Assembly (NCBI GenBank): GCA_003583745.1
Contig: QXPY01000002.1
Location: forward strand, 62,001-126,000
DNA from: Rhodocyclales bacterium GT-UBC
Lineage (GTDB): Bacteria > Pseudomonadota > Gammaproteobacteria > Burkholderiales > Rhodocyclaceae
Length of the DNA stretch: 64,000 nucleotides
Reading direction: 5' to 3'
Every line of letters begins with the position of its first letter. Position 1 is the stretch's first letter. Positions 55,556-63,892 of this stretch are shown piece after piece. Made by a program: the position numbers and the translations under genes. A model generated the notes under the pieces. The model was not told the origin of the DNA. It searched no databases and saw only the letters and a program-made list of their open reading frames with translations.

Positions 55556-56113
55556 CTATTTGAGAAACTCGTCGATCTTCTTGAGCAGATCCTTGTCATC
55601 CGGCTTGGTCATGCTGCCGAACGACAACACCTGCGTTGCATCGCGATTGATCAGGTACTTGTGGAAATTCCACTTCGGCCGGCTGTCGGTGACTTCCGCC
55701 AGCTTCAGGTAGAAGGGGTTGGCGTTCTTGCCGCGCACCACCGTCTTGCCGACCATCGGAAACTCGACGCCATAGGTCAGCCGGCAGAAATCGGCGATTT
55801 CCTTTTCCGTTCCCGGCTCCTGCTCGCCAAAGTCGTTCGAAGGAAAACCGAGCACGACCAGGCCCTTGTCCTTGAGGCGGGCATAGAGTTTTTCCAGGCC
55901 GTCGTACTGCGAAGTGAAGCCGCAATAGCTGGCGGTATTGACCACCAGGATCACCTTGCCGGCGTACTGGCAGAGCGGCATCGGCTTGCCGTCCTGCAGG
56001 TTGCTGAAGGTGTGATTGAGCAGGGCCGGACATTCGCCGGCCAGGGCGGGCGAAATGGCACCGGCCGAAAGCAGCCCGGCGATACCGATCCAGCGTTTGA
56101 GTCGTGAAATCAT
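55556..56113 (-). CDS. Secreted glutathione peroxidase-like protein
   Basis: 185 residues with a signal peptide (MISRLKRWIGIAGLLSAGAIS...). The active-site block is VNTASYCGFTSQYDGLEKLY with Cys in place of selenocysteine, followed by GFPSNDFGEQEPGT and KWNFHKYLI, so Cys, Gln and Trp of the catalytic set are all present. It reduces organic or lipid hydroperoxides, which fits a photo-oxidative lipid cluster. Strong promoter elements lie upstream, overlapping those of the divergent MerR gene. Confidence 0.92.
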   Translation of the reverse strand: MISRLKRWIGIAGLLSAGAISPALAGECPALLNHTFSNLQDGKPMPLCQYAGKVILVVNTASYCGFTSQYDGLEKLYARLKDKGLVVLGFPSNDFGEQEPGTEKEIADFCRLTYGVEFPMVGKTVVRGKNANPFYLKLAEVTDSRPKWNFHKYLINRDATQVLSFGSMTKPDDKDLLKKIDEFLK

Positions 56114-56130
56114 GTTCAACTCCGATTCGT

Positions 56131-56220
56131 TTTGTCCTAGACAAATAGGACGTTTGTTCGTAAGATAGACATCAAAAGTTTGATTGTCAACGGTTTGTCT
56201 AACATTTGTTCAGGACAAAT
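56131..56220. promoter_or_regulatory. Overlapping divergent promoters with three palindromes (CarH/LitR-type control region)
   Basis: Minus strand: TTGACA (56,185-56,190), 17 nt, TATCTT (56,162-56,167) for the peroxidase gene. Plus strand: TAGACA (56,138-56,143), 17 nt, TAAGAT (56,161-56,166) for merR; the two -10 boxes overlap. Palindromes are TTTGTC-CTA-GACAAA (56,131-56,145), ATCAAA-AG-TTTGAT (56,171-56,184, within the peroxidase spacer) and ATTTGT-TCAGG-ACAAAT (56,204-56,220, ending at the merR ATG). A regulator bound here would block both genes. Confidence 0.75.
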
Positions 56221-57126
56221 ATGAACACCCCCAGTTTCAACATTGCCGCTGTCGAGCGGGATACCGGCCTCTCCAAGGATGTCCTGCGCATGTGGGAGCG
56301 TCGCTATGGTTTCCCTGTCCCCGACCGCGACAGCAACGGTGAACGCTGCTATCCGGCCGAACAGGTGGAACGCCTGCGACTGATCAAACGCCTGATGGAT
56401 CAAGGACATCGCCCGGGGAAGCTGATCGCGACCCCCGCCGAGGAACTGACCGCGCTGGCACCACGACGTTCAGCCCGGCGCGAGCCGGAGCCCACGGCCG
56501 AAGCCGGAGAACTGGCCGAATTGCTGGCGCTGATCAAGCAACACGATGCCGGTGCTTACCAGCAGGCCATGCAGCAGCGCCTGGCGCGCCAGGGTTTGCA
56601 GCGTTTTGTCCAGGACACCGTCGCGCCGCTGACCCGCCGCGTCGGTGAGTATTGGGAAGACGGCAACTTCGAGGTGTTCGAGGAACACTTGTTCACCGAA
56701 CTGACCAAGCGTCTGCTCCGCCAGGCCATCGCCGCCCTGCCCGGCGGCCAGCGCGGGCCGCGCGTCCTGCTCACCAGCGTGCCGGAGGAGCAGCATGTCC
56801 TCGGCCTGCTGATGGTCGAAGCCTTGTTGGCCTTGGAGGGCGCCGAATGCATTCCGCTCGGCACCCAGATGCCCTTGCTGGAAATCGCCCGGGCCGCCAG
56901 CGCCCATCGCGCCGACATCGTCGCCCTGTCCTTCTCGGTGGCCTTCCCGGTACGGCAGATTCCCGCTCTGCTCACCCAGTTGCGCCAGATCATGCCGACG
57001 GAAACCGGACTCTGGGTCGGCGGCGGCGGCACCGCCCGCCTCACCGGGCAGCCCGGCATGACCTTGCTGCCGACGCTGGATGCTGCACTTCAGGCCCTCG
57101 CCGCCTGGCGCGAAACCCAGGCGTAA
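56221..57126 (+). CDS. MerR-family cobalamin-dependent light-sensing regulator (CarH/LitR-like)
   Basis: 301 residues. Residues about 8-75 form the MerR DNA-binding domain (LRMWERRYGFPVPDRDSNGE). Residues 145-156 carry the W-x9-E-H motif (Trp145, Glu155, His156) of the helical bundle, and 190-195 the E-x-H-x-x-G motif (His192) of the B12-binding domain; both are needed in CarH for adenosylcobalamin binding and photolysis. In the dark such proteins repress as tetramers; light breaks the Co-C bond and releases DNA. The palindromes next to its start suggest autoregulation and control of the divergent peroxidase gene. Confidence 0.9.
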   Translation: MNTPSFNIAAVERDTGLSKDVLRMWERRYGFPVPDRDSNGERCYPAEQVERLRLIKRLMDQGHRPGKLIATPAEELTALAPRRSARREPEPTAEAGELAELLALIKQHDAGAYQQAMQQRLARQGLQRFVQDTVAPLTRRVGEYWEDGNFEVFEEHLFTELTKRLLRQAIAALPGGQRGPRVLLTSVPEEQHVLGLLMVEALLALEGAECIPLGTQMPLLEIARAASAHRADIVALSFSVAFPVRQIPALLTQLRQIMPTETGLWVGGGGTARLTGQPGMTLLPTLDAALQALAAWRETQA

Positions 57127-57323
57127 ACGTCGGCCCGCCACATCGCAACGCGCCCGCACGGGCGACGGCGCGAGCCATGATCGATTGAGGCGAACGCCGA
57201 CAGCGGTTATCCTGCACGCATGTCCTATTCAAAGGGCATCGGCTAGCCGCCTCGCCGGCAGCCGGATAACGAGATGTCGGCCGAACCTCGCAGCAGGAGA
57301 CAGTCGATCCGGAGAGATTGGGC

Positions 57324-59399
57324 ATGCTCAAACGCGGGCACTTGTGGATCATGGCGGTCAGGGACAGCTTCGTTTCGCTGATCCCGGTCACCCTGTTCGG
57401 GGTCATCGCCATCCTGCTTCAGGATTTCCCGCTACCGGCTTACCAGTCGATGATGGGCGAATTGTTCTCGGCCCAGTGGAAAGCCCCGCTCCGCCTGATC
57501 CAGAACGGCACCCACGGGGTTTTCGGCATGATGCTTTGCGTCCTGATCGCCATCCACGTGGTACACCGCCTGAAGAATGACTTCGGCGAGGAAATTCCGC
57601 ACATCCTGGTGGGCAGTTCCGCCCTGACCAATTTCATGATTTTCATCGCCGTACAGGGGCCGCTCAATGCCCAAAGCCTGAATCACGAAGCCATATCGGT
57701 GGGCATCGGCGTCGGTATCCTGTCGGCCGAAATCCTGCGCTGGGCGGCCGGCACACGGCTGCTCAACCTGACCGCCATGCCCTACGATACGGAGCGCATT
57801 TTCTATCATTCCCTCCGCCTGACCACGCCCGTCATCTGTACCGGCCTGTGCATCACGCTGGTCGCCTTCGCCTTCAAGGCGCTGCCCGCGCCACCGCTCG
57901 ATTTCTGGCGAAACCTGGTCGATACCGTACAGCGCCATGGTAGTGCCGCCTGGTGGCTGAGCAGCCTGGCAACCCTGATCAACCAGCTCTTCTGGTTCAT
58001 CGGCGCGCACGGCAGCCACTTTCTGGACAGCTATGCCACGGCCCTGTTCGCACCGTGGGGCACGCCTTACGACGGCACCCTGGCGTCCCGTACGATGTTC
58101 AATGCCTTCGTCCTGCTCGGCGGCTCGGGCGCCACCCTCGGCCTGCTGCTGGCCATCCGGATCGTCGTACATGCCGGCCCCAGCCGCAAGTTGATGCAAT
58201 TTTCCGTGCTGCCCGGCCTCTTCAACATTAACGAAACGATACTCTACGGTCTGCCGGTCGTGCTCAACCCGACCTACCTTTTTCCTTTCATCGTCGTTCC
58301 CTTGCTCTTGACCGGGCTGACCTTGGGCTGCTTCGATCTCGGCCTGCTCGAACTGCGCCCCGATCCGATCCCCTGGACGACGCCGCCGCTGATCTCGGGC
58401 TGGCTCCTCACTGGTTCCTGGCGCGGCGTAGCCTGGCAGATCGCCGAACTCGCCTTGAGTACCGCCCTCTACCTGCCTTTCGTCAAACAGGTCGAATCGC
58501 GACGCTTGCGCAGGCAATCGCACAATCTGGCCGAGACGACCGAAGCCATTCTTTCCGAAGGCCGAATCCGGGTGCCCATCGTCAGCCGGCACGACCAGGT
58601 CGGCCTGATCGCCCGTGGCTTGCTCACGGATTTGCGCCACGATCTGCAACGGGATGTTTTTCAGTTGGCCTACCAACCCAAGCATGCGCTGAATGGCGGC
58701 GTGGTCGGCGTCGAAGCCCTGCTGCGCTGGCCCCACCGCCGACATGGCGCGCTGTCGCCGGCGATTGCGGTCACCCTGGCCGAGGACAGCGGCGACATCC
58801 ATCAACTCGGCCGCTGGGTACTCGAACAGGCCTGCGCCTGCAAGGCCCGCTGGAACAGCCACGGCTTCGGACAGATCAACATGGCCGTCAACGTTTCCCC
58901 GCTGCAACTGACCGACCGCCAGTTCGTGCCGCGCCTGGCCGAGATTCTGAAACGGCATGGGCTGGCGCCGGATGAAATCGAACTGGAGATCACCGAGTCC
59001 CAACACATCCCCGACAGCAGTGTGGTCGATACCGCCTTGCGCGACCTGTCGGCCTTGGGCATCCGGCTGTCGATGGACGATTTCGGCATGGGCTACTCGT
59101 CGCTGCTGCATCTGCGGCGCTTCCACGTCCATGCCATCAAAATCGACGGCACGCTGACGCGCGACGTACTGAGCAACACGACCAGTGCCGACATCATCCG
59201 CACCATCGCGACGCTGGGACGCGCCCAAAAAATCGACGTCATCGCCGAATTCGTCGAAACGCGGGCCCAGCGCGAACGCCTGGCCGAACTCGGCTGCGAC
59301 TGCTTCCAGGGCTATTTCCATAGTCCGGCACTCTACGAAAAAGCCTGTCTGGAGTATTTCCGGCTGCATGCCGCCGGCTCGGCGGCCAATGCGGACTAG
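57324..59399 (+). CDS. PTS EIIC-like membrane domain fused to an EAL c-di-GMP phosphodiesterase
   Basis: About 691 residues. The first 410 residues have some eight to ten hydrophobic helices resembling sugar PTS permease EIIC (GTPYDGTLASRTMFNAFVLL; NINETILYGLPVVLNP), with no EIIA/EIIB phosphorylation domain. From about 440 an EAL domain follows with its catalytic residues: EALLRW, the Asn of VNVSPLQL, ELEITES, DDFGMGYSS, KIDG, AEFVET and QGYF. It is therefore probably an active phosphodiesterase gated by a sugar-binding membrane sensor. GGAGAG lies 7 nt before the ATG. Confidence 0.9.
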   Translation: MLKRGHLWIMAVRDSFVSLIPVTLFGVIAILLQDFPLPAYQSMMGELFSAQWKAPLRLIQNGTHGVFGMMLCVLIAIHVVHRLKNDFGEEIPHILVGSSALTNFMIFIAVQGPLNAQSLNHEAISVGIGVGILSAEILRWAAGTRLLNLTAMPYDTERIFYHSLRLTTPVICTGLCITLVAFAFKALPAPPLDFWRNLVDTVQRHGSAAWWLSSLATLINQLFWFIGAHGSHFLDSYATALFAPWGTPYDGTLASRTMFNAFVLLGGSGATLGLLLAIRIVVHAGPSRKLMQFSVLPGLFNINETILYGLPVVLNPTYLFPFIVVPLLLTGLTLGCFDLGLLELRPDPIPWTTPPLISGWLLTGSWRGVAWQIAELALSTALYLPFVKQVESRRLRRQSHNLAETTEAILSEGRIRVPIVSRHDQVGLIARGLLTDLRHDLQRDVFQLAYQPKHALNGGVVGVEALLRWPHRRHGALSPAIAVTLAEDSGDIHQLGRWVLEQACACKARWNSHGFGQINMAVNVSPLQLTDRQFVPRLAEILKRHGLAPDEIELEITESQHIPDSSVVDTALRDLSALGIRLSMDDFGMGYSSLLHLRRFHVHAIKIDGTLTRDVLSNTTSADIIRTIATLGRAQKIDVIAEFVETRAQRERLAELGCDCFQGYFHSPALYEKACLEYFRLHAAGSAANAD

Positions 59400-59431
59400 A
59401 ATACGCCCTCGTCTCCATTCCCCCCCTTGCC

Positions 59432-59920
59432 ATGACCTACGCCCTGCCCAGTTTCGAATCGAAAATCTGCCCGCCCGACCAACTCGCCGCCCGCTGTGCC
59501 GAAATTGCCCGACCGCTGGTGTTCACCAACGGCTGCTTCGACATCCTGCATCGCGGCCATGTCACCTATCTGGCGCAGGCAGCGGCCCTCGGCACCAGCA
59601 TGGTCGTGGCGCTCAACACCGATGCCTCGGTCAAGCGCCTGGGCAAGGGCGACGACCGCCCGGTCAATCTGCTGGAAGACCGCCTGGCGGTCATGGCAGC
59701 GCTGCAATGCGTCTCGCTGGTCACCTGGTTCGACGAAGACACGCCGCTGCAACGCATCCTCGAATGCCGGCCGGAAATCCTGGTCAAAGGCGGCGACTGG
59801 CCGGTGGACAAGATCGTCGGCTGCACCGAAGTACGCGGCTGGGGTGGCAGCGTGCACTCGATTCCCTTCCTGCATCAAAAATCGACCACCGCCTTGCTGG
59901 AAAAGATTCGCCGGCTCTGA
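59432..59920 (+). CDS. rfaE2: D-glycero-beta-D-manno-heptose 1-phosphate adenylyltransferase
   Basis: 162 residues, the stand-alone nucleotidyltransferase half of HldE. The motif FTNGCFDILHRGHVTYL has HxGH as HRGH, with RPVNLLEDRLAVMAAL and the end VHSIPFLHQKSTTALLEKI. It makes ADP-heptose precursor for LPS core. The kinase half is not nearby, so it must be encoded separately. Confidence 0.94.
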   Translation: MTYALPSFESKICPPDQLAARCAEIARPLVFTNGCFDILHRGHVTYLAQAAALGTSMVVALNTDASVKRLGKGDDRPVNLLEDRLAVMAALQCVSLVTWFDEDTPLQRILECRPEILVKGGDWPVDKIVGCTEVRGWGGSVHSIPFLHQKSTTALLEKIRRL

Positions 59921-59933
59921 GGCCTCTGCCGCC

Positions 59934-60044
59934 ATGCTGGACAATCTGCCCCTGCAAGCCTGGACCTGGGCCAACCGGATGGCCGCATACGCCCTGCTCA
60001 ACCTGATCGACGACCCGGCCATCCTGGCCATGGCCTTTTGTTGA
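59934..60044 (+). CDS. Possible 36-residue hydrophobic small protein
   Basis: An ATG-started frame encodes LPLQAWTWANRMAAYALL followed by more hydrophobic residues and ends in Cys. The codon use looks like that of neighbours, but there is no good ribosome-binding site and no family can be named. It begins 13 nt after rfaE2 and might be a membrane microprotein or chance. Confidence 0.25.
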   Translation: MLDNLPLQAWTWANRMAAYALLNLIDDPAILAMAFC

Positions 60045-60131
60045 TTGCCAGGTCGGCGTGCCATGCCATCGGCACGCTGGCGCTATACTCGTCGGCACCG
60101 CTTTTGCCTTGACCCAGACCGGGAGGAATTG

Positions 60132-60482
60132 ATGACTCGCAGGCCTTTGCTGTCGCTGCTGCCTATCCTGGCCCTGTTCGCCGTTGCGCCGGGCCTTGCC
60201 GCGCCGCTCAAGATCCTCGCTTTCGACGATTCCTCCTGCAAAACCTGGCTGCAGTCCAAGGACGATCCCGAACTGCGCCTGCAGCACATCGCCTGGGCAC
60301 GCGGTTTTCTCAGCGGCCACAACTACGCCAATCAGAGCCGCCAGGTGACGGATGTCTCCAGCGGCACGATCGAGCTCTACATCACCCGTTATTGCAAGGA
60401 CAAGCCGGCCGGCCAGTTCATCGATGCGGCTTACCGGATGAGCGACGAGTATTCCGGCCGCGGCGCGCCGATCACCCGCTGA
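60132..60482 (+). CDS. Small exported protein with two conserved Cys
   Basis: 116 residues with a signal peptide (MTRRPLLSLLPILALFAVAPGLAA). The mature part carries DSSCKTWLQSK, then IAWARGFLSGHNYAN and RYCKDKPAGQF; the two Cys could form a disulphide as in HdeA- or Rap1a-like helical proteins that have a similar W-x-x-G-F-x-x-G pattern. GGGAGGAA lies 6 nt before the ATG. Function not known. Confidence 0.7.
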   Translation: MTRRPLLSLLPILALFAVAPGLAAPLKILAFDDSSCKTWLQSKDDPELRLQHIAWARGFLSGHNYANQSRQVTDVSSGTIELYITRYCKDKPAGQFIDAAYRMSDEYSGRGAPITR

Positions 60483-60488
60483 GTTCGG

Positions 60489-60887
60489 CTACTCGCCGAC
60501 CCGGCCGCGCAGCAGCTTGATCTGGCCGCGCTTGACCTTGCTATCGACCCGCTTGCGCTGCGCGCTGCGCGTCGGCTTGGTCGGTCGCCGCAGGGCCGGT
60601 ACCAAGGCCGCCGCCGCAATCAGTTCACGCAGGCGGGCCAAGGCATCCTCGCGATTGCGCTCCAGGCTGCGCTGCTTCTGGGCCTTGATCACCACAATGC
60701 CGTCGCTGCTGATGCGCTGATCGCGCAAGGCCAGCAGGCGCAGCTTGATGTCGTCGGGCAGGCTGGAGGCGGCGATATCGAAGCGCAGATGCACCGCATT
60801 CGACACCTTGTTGATGTTCTGGCCGCCTGCCCCCTGGGCCCGGATGGCGGTGAACTCGACCTCACTTTCATTCAGCTCAAAGCGCAC
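60489..60887 (-). CDS. arfB: Alternative ribosome-rescue factor ArfB (peptidyl-tRNA hydrolase)
   Basis: 132 residues from a GTG with GAGGG 4-5 nt before it; an ATG 11 codons upstream would overlap the anti-sigma gene by 26 nt. The GGQ motif is in RAQGAGGQNINKVSNAVHL, and the basic C-terminal tail (RRPTKPTRSAQRKRVDSKVK) enters the mRNA channel of stalled ribosomes. It hydrolyses peptidyl-tRNA on non-stop complexes. It follows the anti-sigma gene by 7 nt. Confidence 0.92.
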   Translation of the reverse strand: MRFELNESEVEFTAIRAQGAGGQNINKVSNAVHLRFDIAASSLPDDIKLRLLALRDQRISSDGIVVIKAQKQRSLERNREDALARLRELIAAAALVPALRRPTKPTRSAQRKRVDSKVKRGQIKLLRGRVGE

Positions 60888-60894
60888 CAGGCCC

Positions 60895-61701
60895 TCATTT
60901 GGCTTTCTCCAACTGGTCATAGACCGCCGTCGCCACCTTGGCCAGTTCGCCCTTGTCGATGCCCGCCGAAAGGGCATAGCCGAACCTGCCATCGATCCAG
61001 TAGAAGACGTTGACCGCCCCCTCGCGGGCAAAACGGAAGCCGGTCTCCGGCTTGCCGACGCCTTCGGTGGTCACATACAGCGTCAGCCGCTGGCCGCTGC
61101 CATCCTGGTACATGAACTGCGCTACCGGACCGCTGTTGCCGGGCAGCAAACGCCCGCCCACCAGTTCATAACCGACCACACCCAGCCGGGGCGGACTGAC
61201 CGGCGCACCGAGCCGCTTGCTCAGCCATTTCACCAGTTGCTCTTCCTGGTCCGCCGCAACCTCGACCGGACGCCGCACATCCGGGCTATAGACGACATGC
61301 GCCACTGCCGCCTGATGCGACAAGGGCAGGCCCTGCGCCAGACGCTCGCCGGCAGCATAGTGGCCATGTGCCAGCCAGCCGGCGGCACCGCCGAGCAGCG
61401 CCAGCACCAGGCTGGCCGCCAGGCGCAGCAGTGAGGTCGCACGCCAGCCGGCATGCGCCGCCGGCAAGGGATCGACCGCCGGCCGTTCGGCAAAACTGGC
61501 CAATTCGGGCGGCAAGGGTTCGGCCAGCACCGGGTCGAACAAGGCCTTGAGCGCCGCCTTCTGCGCCCGATAAGCCTCGACCCGGGCCGCCTCGGCCGGC
61601 TCGCCGCGCAGCCAGTCCTCGACCTCGGCCAAGCGGGCTGCCGGCAGCGCGCCATCGACATAGGCATGCAGATCGTTTTCGGAAATCACTTGCGGCTTCA
61701 T
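60895..61701 (-). CDS. Transmembrane anti-sigma factor
   Basis: 268 residues. The N-terminal anti-sigma domain (ENDLHAYVDGALPAARLAEVE) lacks the zinc-binding HxxxCxxC motif. One membrane helix (LLRLAASLVLALLGGAAGWL, about 88-107) is followed by a periplasmic domain of about 160 residues. The ATG overlaps the ECF sigma stop, giving the usual sigma/anti-sigma coupling. The signal sensed is unknown. Confidence 0.88.
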   Translation of the reverse strand: MKPQVISENDLHAYVDGALPAARLAEVEDWLRGEPAEAARVEAYRAQKAALKALFDPVLAEPLPPELASFAERPAVDPLPAAHAGWRATSLLRLAASLVLALLGGAAGWLAHGHYAAGERLAQGLPLSHQAAVAHVVYSPDVRRPVEVAADQEEQLVKWLSKRLGAPVSPPRLGVVGYELVGGRLLPGNSGPVAQFMYQDGSGQRLTLYVTTEGVGKPETGFRFAREGAVNVFYWIDGRFGYALSAGIDKGELAKVATAVYDQLEKAK

Positions 61702-62198
61702 TTCACCACCCTCAGGCTGGCGCCGGGCTGTCGCCCCGCCATGATCTGGCGCAGCCGCTCCCGGCCGCGCGACAAGCGCGACATCACGGTGCCAAGGGGA
61801 ATGCCCAGCGTACTCGCCACCTCGGCATAGCTCATGTCGTCCAGCCCGACCAGCAGCAGCACTTCACGCTGTTCCTCGGGTAATTGGCGGAGGGCTGATT
61901 CGATGTCCATCACTTCCAGCTGATCGCTTTGCGTCGGCCGCGTCGGCACCTGCCCGGCAACCTCGTCCAACGTCTCGGTAGGCAGGGCCGGGCGGCGCAA
62001 CTGATCGACGCGCAGGTTATGCATGATGCTGAACAGCCAGGCGCGCAGGTCGCTCCCCGCCCGCCATTGGGCGAAACGCGTCCAGGCCCGCTCCAGCGTG
62101 TCCTGCACCAGATCGTCCGCGGCCGCCCGGTCGCCCAGCAGCGCCCGCGCGTAACGGCGCAGGCGGGGAATCTCGACCAGGATGTCGCGGCTATCCAT
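61698..62198 (-). CDS. ECF sigma factor
   Basis: 166 residues. Region 2: RAAADDLVQDTLERAWTRF and LRAWLFSIMHNLRVDQLRR; region 4: LRQLPEEQREVLLLVGLDD, MSYAEVASTLGIPLGTVMSR and LSRGRERLRQIM. It begins 8 nt after the upstream lipoprotein gene and overlaps the anti-sigma start. The lipoprotein-sigma-anti-sigma order suggests they share a transcript. Confidence 0.93.
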   Translation of the reverse strand: MDSRDILVEIPRLRRYARALLGDRAAADDLVQDTLERAWTRFAQWRAGSDLRAWLFSIMHNLRVDQLRRPALPTETLDEVAGQVPTRPTQSDQLEVMDIESALRQLPEEQREVLLLVGLDDMSYAEVASTLGIPLGTVMSRLSRGRERLRQIMAGRQPGASLRVVK

Positions 62199-62206
62199 GC
62201 GCGGCT

Positions 62207-62593
62207 TCAGGGCTTGGCGACGTGCCAGACGTTGTTGAAGCCGTCGCCGGTGATATCGCCCGCCTTCTGGTCCTTGATCCAGAAGTACAGCGGCTTGCCC
62301 TTGTAGGCCCATTGTTGCTTGCCGTCGTCGCGCTGCACGATGCTGTAGTCGCCGTGCGCCATCGCCCCGTCGGCGACGAACAGCGGCGGCCAATTGGTGG
62401 CACACGGCCCGTTGCAGACGCTCTTGCCGCTGCCCGCCGTATCCTTGTCGAAGACGTACAGGGTCATGCCGTTACTGCCGGTCAGCATGCCGCCCGACTG
62501 CATGGCCGGCGCCATCGGCCGGGTTTCGGCCATCGAGCAGGCGGCCAGCAGGCCGGCCAGACCCAGGGTAATGATCAGCGTGTTCGTTTTCAT
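62207..62593 (-). CDS. Lipoprotein with secreted repeat (Lipoprotein_15 type)
   Basis: 128 residues. Signal peptide and lipobox GLLAACS. The repeat motif appears as MTLYVFDKDTAGSGKSVCNGPC and again more loosely as KGKPLYFWIKDQKAGD, the pattern of the 'secreted repeat of unknown function' family, often beside ECF sigma genes. Two Cys in CNGPC and the early aromatic residues may bind metal or heme, which is not proven. It is transcribed towards the ECF gene. Confidence 0.85.
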   Translation of the reverse strand: MKTNTLIITLGLAGLLAACSMAETRPMAPAMQSGGMLTGSNGMTLYVFDKDTAGSGKSVCNGPCATNWPPLFVADGAMAHGDYSIVQRDDGKQQWAYKGKPLYFWIKDQKAGDITGDGFNNVWHVAKP

Positions 62594-62671
62594 GATGTCC
62601 TCCGTTGGTTTCGGGGTGCTACATCGAGATAAACGAAGGGCGCGCACGATTTATTCCGCCAACCGCAAAAC

Positions 62672-63814
62672 TCAGGCCGCAGCCAGACGCCACAAGGACG
62701 TTACTTCGGCGGCCCGAGCCGCATGCAACGGATCGTCGGCGTCGCGCGCCTTGGGATGCTTCGGCCGGGTATCGAGGCGACCGATAACCTGCAGGCCGGC
62801 CCCGGCGATCCAGCCGAGCAGCTCATCGCGGGAACGCAGGCCGAGGTGTTCGGCCAGGTCGGAGATGATCAGCCAGCCCTCTCCACCCGGCGTCAGATGC
62901 GCCGCCAACCCGTCCAGAAAACCGCGCAGCATGCGCGAATCCGGGTCATAGACGGCGTACTCGACCGGCGAGCTGGGCTGTGCCGGCACCCAGGGCGGGT
63001 TGCAGATGACCAGCGGCGCCCGGCCTTCGGGGAAGAGGTCGGCGCGCAGCACCTCGACCTGCCCGGCAAAGCCCAGACGTTCGGCATTTTCGGCGGCACA
63101 GGCCAGGGCACGCGGATCCAGGTCGGTCGCGACAACGCGGCCGATACCGCGCTTGGCCAGCACTGCCGCCAGCACGCCGGAACCGGTTCCGATGTCGAAA
63201 GCCAGCTTGCAGCCAGCCGGCAAGGGCGCCTGGGCAACCAGGTCGACATATTCGCCGCGCACCGGCGAGAAGACACCGAAATGCGGATGGATGCGTGCCC
63301 CCAGCGCCGGCACCAGGGCGCCTTTCTTGCGCCACTCCCAGGCGCTGACCACGGCCAGCAGACCGCGCAAGGAGATCACCGAATCCTCGCCGCCTTCGCC
63401 CAGCGCGGCACGGCAGGCATCGGCCACCTCCTGGCCGCGACGCAGCTGAATGCGGTAGTCGGCGCCCAGCGGCACCAGCAATTGGCCGAGCAAGGCCGCC
63501 CGCCGCCCCTGGGCTTCGCGATGCTGCTGGAAGGCTTCGGCCAGCGAGGCCGGCTTGCTGATGGCGCCTGCGCGTGGCTTGCGATCCGCCCGGCGGGCCA
63601 GGGCCTGCAACAGGTTGCGGGCATTCTGGTAATCGCCGCGCCAGAGCAGCGCTGTCCCCTGCGCCGCCAGCCGATAGGCGGCATCGGCCTTCAGGGTGTC
63701 GTCGGCGATGACGACATTTTGCGGCGGTGGCAAGCCGGCTTCGGAGCGCCAGCGGGCGCGGTGTTCGGCACCGGCTTCCTGCCAGCGGATGAGGGGATGG
63801 GCATCTGAAATCAT
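62672..63814 (-). CDS. Class I SAM-dependent methyltransferase
   Basis: 380 residues. An N-terminal helical part of about 190 residues precedes the Rossmann core with AFDIGTGSGVLAAVLAKRG (motif I), VVATDLDPRALACAAENA and the NPPW motif, which resembles NPPY of N- and Gln-methyltransferases (HemK/RlmG groups). The substrate could be rRNA or a protein; the N-terminal domain matches neither clearly. Single gene, divergent from the MoxR gene. Confidence 0.83.
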   Translation of the reverse strand: MISDAHPLIRWQEAGAEHRARWRSEAGLPPPQNVVIADDTLKADAAYRLAAQGTALLWRGDYQNARNLLQALARRADRKPRAGAISKPASLAEAFQQHREAQGRRAALLGQLLVPLGADYRIQLRRGQEVADACRAALGEGGEDSVISLRGLLAVVSAWEWRKKGALVPALGARIHPHFGVFSPVRGEYVDLVAQAPLPAGCKLAFDIGTGSGVLAAVLAKRGIGRVVATDLDPRALACAAENAERLGFAGQVEVLRADLFPEGRAPLVICNPPWVPAQPSSPVEYAVYDPDSRMLRGFLDGLAAHLTPGGEGWLIISDLAEHLGLRSRDELLGWIAGAGLQVIGRLDTRPKHPKARDADDPLHAARAAEVTSLWRLAAA

Positions 63815-63892
63815 GCGGCATTGTAGGCCAGATGGCGCCCCGCTTTGCCCTTACAATTCATCGACATCGACTGCCAAACCGGGAAGCCCGCC

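Noticed and set aside
57432-59369. Minus-strand frame of 645 codons opposite the EIIC-EAL gene
   Set aside because: It is antisense to a gene with intact EAL catalytic motifs and has no recognisable features.
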